Source: CAYQMF01 sp964418595 (GTDB lineage Bacteria > Planctomycetota > UBA1135 > UBA2386). Taken from it: DNA of 37,395 nt. A program made the translations under genes and the position numbers. Shown here one piece after another: positions 33,357 through 37,395 of this stretch; position 1 is the stretch's first letter; every line of letters begins with the position of its first letter. The notes under the pieces were generated by a model, which was given only the letters and a program-made list of their open reading frames with translations, had not been told where the DNA came from and searched no databases. The DNA is taken from contig CAYQMF010000057.1 in NCBI GenBank assembly GCA_964418595.1, positions 1 through 37,395 of the forward strand. Direction: 5' to 3'.

Positions 33357-35131
33357 CCGCACACGAGAGCGCCCCGCGCTGGTCTTCGCCCTTCGCGGGC
33401 TTCAAGCCAGCCCACTTCCGGCGCGACCTCCGCGCCGGCCTCAACGCGATGGTCCTGGCGTTCCCGCTGTCGATCGCGTTCGCCATCGCCGCTGGCGTGA
33501 AGCCGGAGCAAGGTCTGTTCACCGCGATCATCGGCGGGCTCGTCATCGCGATGCTGAGCGGCTCGCCGGTGCAGATCGGCGGACCGACGGGCGCGTTCGT
33601 GATCGTGACGTACCGCGTCCTGAGCGAACACGGCGCCGCGGGTCTCGTCGTGTGCACGCTCATGGCCGGCCTGATGCTGTGCGCGATGGGCTTCGCCGGC
33701 CTCGGCGCGGTGATCCGCTACGTGCCCTATCCGGTGAGCCGCGCGTTCACGACCGGCATCGGCGTCTTGATCCTGAGCACGCAGATCCGCGACTTCCTCG
33801 GCTTGCACACCGCGCCGCTGCCCCCCGACTTCCTCGGCAAGATGGGAGCCTTCGTCGACGCGATCGGCACGGCGCACGGACCGACGATCGCGCTGGCCGC
33901 GGGCACCCTGGCCCTCATCTTCCTGTGGCCCGACCGGCTGTCGCGCGTCGTGCCGGGCACGATGGCCGGCCTCGTGCTCGGCACCGTCGCGGCGACCGCG
34001 CTCGGCCTGCCCGACATCATCACCGTCGGCAGCCAGTACGGAGCCATCCCGCGCGCCCTGCCGCCGCTCGCGCTGCCCACGGTCGATCTGGCCACGCTGC
34101 AGGAACTCGTGCGGCCCGCGTTCACCATCGCGTTGCTCGTGGCCATGCAGGCCCTGCTCTGCGCGGTGGTGACCGACGGCATGATCGATCACCGCCACAA
34201 CTCGAACCAGGAACTCGTGGCGCAGGGTGTGGCCAACCTCGTAGGGCCGCTGTTCGGCTGCATCCCGGCCACCGGCGGCGTCGCGCGTTCGGTGGTGAAC
34301 GCCGCGTCGGGCGGACGCACGGCGGTGGCGGGCGTGTGCCACTGCGCGCTGCTGCTGGTTGCGCTGTTTGCCGCTGCACCGCTGCTCGCCTACGTGCCGC
34401 TGGCGTGCCTCAGCGCCGTGCTGGTGTTCGCCGCCTGGAACATGGCCGGCTGGCAGCACATCGCGCGCATGCACCGCTGGCCGCCCAGCGACGGGCTCGT
34501 CTTCGCCGTGACCCTGCTGCTGACGGTGCTCACCAACCTGACCATCGCTGTCGAGATCGGCATCGTGTTGTCGGCGCTCCTGCTGATGAAGCGCATCAGC
34601 GAGACCACCCAGATCACTGCCGTCGACGGCAGCAGCGACACCGAGGGCAGCCAACACTCGCTGGTGGGCAAGGAGATCCCCGCGGGCGTGATGGTCTATC
34701 GCATCTTCGGCGCGTTCTTCTTCGGCGCCGTCGACAAGCTGCACGCCGAGATGCGGCGCGCGCACCAGGACCCCAAGGTCCTCATCCTGCGCACGCGCAA
34801 GGTGCTCGCCATCGACGCCACCGGCCTGCAGGCGCTCGACGATCTGCTGACCAAGCTGCGCAAGAAGGGCCAGCACTTGATCCTCAGCGCGCCGCACACG
34901 CAGCCGCTGATGGTGATGGAGCGCGCCGGGTTCCTCGACCGTCTCGGCCGCGAGAACGTGTGTCCGCACGTCACCGCGGCGCTGGCCCGTGCGCGCGAGA
35001 TCCTCGGTCTGCCACCGATGCCGGATCAGGTGCAGGAGGCCGACCTGCAGCGCCAACGTCAGGAGGTCGACGATGCGCGCCGCGAGCTGGCCGAGGCGCT
35101 CGAACGCGCCGGCCGGTTGTTGAAGCGCTGA
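33353..35131 (+). CDS. SulP-family anion transporter with STAS domain
   Basis: A 592-residue protein. Residues 20-420 form the SulP membrane domain: the GGLVIAMLSGSPVQIGGPTGAF region near 62-83, PYPVSRAFTTGIGVLI, and NQELVAQGVANLVGPLFGCIP. A cytoplasmic STAS domain follows at about 440-560, with the loop reading VLAIDATGLQAL, and then a short coiled-coil-like tail (QRQEVDDARRELAEALERA). SulP proteins carry sulfate, bicarbonate or organic anions with Na+ or H+. The substrate cannot be read from sequence. Being last in an operon of an ion-pumping complex suggests that ion-gradient-coupled anion uptake is the purpose. It converges with the HEAT lipoprotein gene, 10 bp away. Confidence 0.9.
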   Translation: MTAHESAPRWSSPFAGFKPAHFRRDLRAGLNAMVLAFPLSIAFAIAAGVKPEQGLFTAIIGGLVIAMLSGSPVQIGGPTGAFVIVTYRVLSEHGAAGLVVCTLMAGLMLCAMGFAGLGAVIRYVPYPVSRAFTTGIGVLILSTQIRDFLGLHTAPLPPDFLGKMGAFVDAIGTAHGPTIALAAGTLALIFLWPDRLSRVVPGTMAGLVLGTVAATALGLPDIITVGSQYGAIPRALPPLALPTVDLATLQELVRPAFTIALLVAMQALLCAVVTDGMIDHRHNSNQELVAQGVANLVGPLFGCIPATGGVARSVVNAASGGRTAVAGVCHCALLLVALFAAAPLLAYVPLACLSAVLVFAAWNMAGWQHIARMHRWPPSDGLVFAVTLLLTVLTNLTIAVEIGIVLSALLLMKRISETTQITAVDGSSDTEGSQHSLVGKEIPAGVMVYRIFGAFFFGAVDKLHAEMRRAHQDPKVLILRTRKVLAIDATGLQALDDLLTKLRKKGQHLILSAPHTQPLMVMERAGFLDRLGRENVCPHVTAALARAREILGLPPMPDQVQEADLQRQRQEVDDARRELAEALERAGRLLKR

Positions 35132-35141
35132 TCGCCGCGCG

Positions 35142-36080
35142 TCAGTTGCCGCGTTGGAAGGCCTTGCGCCACGCGGTCACGTCGTATTCGCGGTCGATGC
35201 CGCCGGCAAGCTCCTGCAGGCCCTTGCGTGCGGCGAGGCGGACGTTGTCGTTCTTCTCGGCGGGGCCGAGCAGCGCCAGCAGCGGTTCGACGCTCGACTG
35301 GTTCTTCATGCGCCCCATGGCGATGGCGGCCGCGGAGCGGAGCTTGGGCTGCGGGTGGCTCCCCATGCGTTCGACGAGCCGGGCCTGCTCTGCGTCGCGA
35401 AGCAGGCCGACGCCGCGCACGGCGTGCAACTGGAGCGCGTCATCCGTGGTCTCGATCGGCAACTCGAGCACGCTGGTCCAGAACGGCAGGACGACGCGTG
35501 GGTCGTAGGTCTTCTCCTGCAGCTTCATGAGCGCGAGCGACGCGTTGCGGCGCAGCTCGATGGGGCGCTTCTCGTCGAGCATCACCGCGCCGATCGGGGC
35601 GGCCGGCGTGTTGGGATCCTGCAGGACCGCCAGACCGAACAGCGCGGCCGTCGCCGCTTCGTTGTCGTCGCCGCGCACCGCGTTGAGCATCGGATCGAGC
35701 GCCTCCGGCCGACCCGAGAAGCCGAGCGACGCAACGGCGATCGCGCGCTGGAACGGGTTGGTGCGATCCTCCGCCGTGGTGAGGAGGCGCGCGAAGAGCT
35801 TGGCCACGGTCTGGCGCAGGTGGCTCTCGAGCCGATCCTTCAGCCGCTCGCCGGCCGTGGCCTCCGACGTGAGCCACGCGGTGGCGTACTTGTCGAGCGC
35901 CTGGTCGAGCCGGATCAGCTCCGCCTCGTACGAGCGATCGCTCATCGCCATGGCCTTGGCGCGGTCGGCCAGGAACTGCTTCTCCACTTCCGGGTCGGGG
36001 CCCGCCGGCTTGGTGCTGCCGCACGCGGCGAGGAGGAGGGCGAGGCCCGGAACGCAGAGCGAACGCGCGAGGTGGTGCAT
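35142..36080 (-). CDS. HEAT-repeat lipoprotein
   Basis: A 312-residue protein beginning at ATG 36080 with a signal peptide and the lipobox LLAAC, so Cys20 would be lipidated. The rest is alpha-helical with about five HEAT-like units (for example NPFQRAIAVASLGFSGRPEA, RRNASLALMKLQEK, KLRSAAAIAMGRMKNQSSVE). The C-terminal sequence GLQELAGGIDREYDVTAWRK is a family-type ending, copied in part at 22104-22166. AAGGA lies about 10 nt upstream of the start. It is probably a periplasmic or outer-membrane scaffold with no known partner. The divergent promoter region to the dehydrogenase gene is only 65 bp. Confidence 0.8.
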   Translation of the reverse strand: MHHLARSLCVPGLALLLAACGSTKPAGPDPEVEKQFLADRAKAMAMSDRSYEAELIRLDQALDKYATAWLTSEATAGERLKDRLESHLRQTVAKLFARLLTTAEDRTNPFQRAIAVASLGFSGRPEALDPMLNAVRGDDNEAATAALFGLAVLQDPNTPAAPIGAVMLDEKRPIELRRNASLALMKLQEKTYDPRVVLPFWTSVLELPIETTDDALQLHAVRGVGLLRDAEQARLVERMGSHPQPKLRSAAAIAMGRMKNQSSVEPLLALLGPAEKNDNVRLAARKGLQELAGGIDREYDVTAWRKAFQRGN

Positions 36081-36145
36081 GCGGAGGGGGTCCTTGGAGG
36101 GGCGAAGGCTAGCTTCCTTCCCGGCGGGAGTGGAAGTTCTTGGGC

Positions 36146-37225
36146 GTGAACCAGGCCGCACCGACGCTCGATGCCCTCCTCGCCGGTGGTGACTACGAAC
36201 AGATCGAATGCGTCCGCGACCGGAGCAGCGGCCTGCAGGCCTGCATCGTGCTCGACGACACGCGCCTCGGCCCGGCCTTCGGGGGCATCCGCTGCCGCCC
36301 GTATCCGTCGTTCGCGGCGGCGCTCGCCGACGCCATGGCGCTCGCCCGCGCGATGACCCTGAAGTGCGCGCTCGCCGGCCTGCCGGCGGGAGGCGGGAAG
36401 GGCGTGGTGCTGGATCACGAAGGCCTCGACCGCGACGCCGCCTTCGCGCGGCTCGGCCGGCACGTGCAGGCCATGGGCGGACGCTTCTTCACCGGTCCCG
36501 ACGTCGGCACCGGCACGCGTGAGTTGAGAGCGCTGGCCCGTGGCACGCGCTTCGTCGCGCATCCGGAGGGCGACGCGGGTGACATCGCGCGCCCCACCGC
36601 GGTGGGCGTCCGCGCGGCGATCGACGCGACGGCGCACCATCTCGGCCTGGCGCTGCGCGGGCTGCGCGTGGCGATCCAGGGGGTGGGGGCGGTGGGGGCG
36701 AACCTCGCGCGGTTGCTCGCCGCCGACGGTGCGTCGCTCGCGCTCGCGGACATCGACGGCGAGCGGGTGCGCGCGGTGGCGGCGGCGACGGGGGCCCGCA
36801 TCGTCGCGCCCGAGACGATCCTGGCGACGGCGTGCGACGTGCTCGCGCCCTGCGCGCTCGAGCAGGTGATCACCGCCGAGAATGCGCCGCGGATCCGTGC
36901 GCGCATGATCTGCGAGGGCGCCAACGGCCCGACCACACCCGCGGCCGACGAGATCCTCGAAGACCGCGGAGTGCTCGTCCTCCCCGACGTCCTCGCCAAC
37001 GCCGGCGGCGTCGTCGTCTCGTACTTCGAGTGGGTGCAAGGGCTGCAGGAGTACTTCTGGAAGGAGTACGAGGTCAACGCGAAGCTCAACGACATCACCG
37101 TGCGCGCGTTCGAGGAGACCTGGCAGACCCGCGAGCGGTTCGCGACCAGCATGCGCATGGCCGCGTACGGGCTCGCCGTGCAGCGCGTCGCCGAGGCGAC
37201 GACGATCCGCGGCCTGTACCCGTAA
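36146..37225 (+). CDS. Glu/Leu/Phe/Val dehydrogenase, leucine dehydrogenase-like
   Basis: A 359-residue NAD(P)-dependent amino-acid dehydrogenase. GGIRCRPYPS binds the substrate, MTLKCALAGLPAGGGKGVV carries the two conserved lysines (about residues 73 and 85), and GPDVGTGTREL follows. The Rossmann dinucleotide motif is IQGVGAVGANLA. The ending NDITVRAFEETWQTRER fits the C-terminal helices, and the length matches leucine dehydrogenases rather than the longer glutamate enzymes. It would reversibly deaminate a branched-chain amino acid. GTG 36146 has GGAAG 9 nt upstream; TTG 36140 is an in-frame alternative with GGGAG 9 nt upstream. Confidence 0.87.
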   Translation: MNQAAPTLDALLAGGDYEQIECVRDRSSGLQACIVLDDTRLGPAFGGIRCRPYPSFAAALADAMALARAMTLKCALAGLPAGGGKGVVLDHEGLDRDAAFARLGRHVQAMGGRFFTGPDVGTGTRELRALARGTRFVAHPEGDAGDIARPTAVGVRAAIDATAHHLGLALRGLRVAIQGVGAVGANLARLLAADGASLALADIDGERVRAVAAATGARIVAPETILATACDVLAPCALEQVITAENAPRIRARMICEGANGPTTPAADEILEDRGVLVLPDVLANAGGVVVSYFEWVQGLQEYFWKEYEVNAKLNDITVRAFEETWQTRERFATSMRMAAYGLAVQRVAEATTIRGLYP

Positions 37226-37233
37226 GAGGCCCG

Positions 37234-37395
37234 ATGCGGGAGGTGCGCGTCTTCGTCGCGCAGGGATGTCACTTGTGCGACGCCGCGCTCGAGGTGGTGC
37301 GCGGCGTCCGGGATGAGCAGCCGTTTGCGCTCGACGTGGTCGACATCACCGGCGTCGCCGCGCTCGAGGCGGAGTACCGGACGTGGATCCCCGTG
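37234..37395 (+). CDS. Glutaredoxin-like (DUF836-type) protein, cut by window end
   Basis: The first 54 codons of a gene beginning 8 bp after the dehydrogenase stop. It opens REVRVFVAQGCHLCDAALEV, a thioredoxin-fold first strand with a CHLC redox pair, as in the glutaredoxin-like DUF836 family. The rest lies outside the window, so length and function are open. It is probably co-transcribed with the dehydrogenase. Confidence 0.7.
   Translation, partial: MREVRVFVAQGCHLCDAALEVVRGVRDEQPFALDVVDITGVAALEAEYRTWIPV

Noticed and set aside
34780..34880. Altered STAS loop (IDATG instead of DSSG) in SulP as an oddity
   Set aside because: The IDATG version is common among bacterial SulP proteins, so it is not unusual.
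1..37395. CRISPR arrays, rRNA or tRNA genes, transposase genes
   Set aside because: I looked for regularly spaced repeats, conserved RNA sequences and transposase motifs and saw none.

Overview
The window is GC-rich bacterial DNA. Secreted proteins with classical signal peptides or lipoboxes, a kelch fragment, a HEAT-repeat lipoprotein, ankyrin and TPR-like proteins, and the scarcity of strong Shine-Dalgarno sequences together suggest an uncultured or little-studied member of the Planctomycetota. That assignment is inference; no rRNA or tRNA gene is visible.

Left end (1-6.6 kb): an accessory island. A subtilisin-like protease and its AAA+ ATPase partner form an IetAS-like anti-phage pair on the minus strand. 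Divergent from them lie a small ribbon-helix-helix-like protein and a Sll1717-family P-loop ATPase that is now split by two frame changes. The island ends in a scar zone holding the N-terminal piece of a kelch protein and a possible cytochrome c tail. Its base composition looks less GC-rich than the rest.

6.6-12.3 kb: a secreted protein of unknown function, an ankyrin-repeat protein and a secreted S9 (glutamyl endopeptidase-like) peptidase, all on the plus strand. The gap after the peptidase holds an unusual element whose arms fold into a gap-free four-way cloverleaf (12059-12280).

12.3-18.1 kb: a Uma2-family nuclease, ornithine aminotransferase, a lipid-A-type acyltransferase with a multi-pass GT-C-like membrane protein (minus strand), and a divergent SAM methyltransferase.

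18.1-22.9 kb: an AAA_14/DUF4143 ATPase gene is bounded by two 45-bp direct repeats. Each repeat is a copy of the 3' end of the neighbouring Nramp-like transporter gene, so the ATPase looks like a one-gene insertion that rebuilt the transporter's 3' end. The transporter is translationally coupled to a lipoprotein gene. Next come a HEAT-protein tail fragment and a frameshifted TPR gene.

22.9-35.1 kb: the most interesting block, a tightly packed ten-gene plus-strand operon. It encodes a membrane-bound complex I / hydrogenase-4-like machine: two NuoL/HyfB-type subunits, HyfC, HyfE and HyfF-like subunits, a fused NuoC-NuoD-like subunit without the [NiFe] cysteines, and a fused ferredoxin-NuoB subunit. 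It is bracketed by two PTS EIIA-like regulators (the first fused to a DNA-binding HTH) and ends with a SulP anion transporter. I infer an energy-converting-hydrogenase-related (Ehr-type) redox-driven ion pump coupled to anion, possibly bicarbonate, uptake.

Right end (35.1-37.4 kb): a HEAT-repeat lipoprotein, a leucine/glutamate-type dehydrogenase and the start of a glutaredoxin-like gene cut by the window end.
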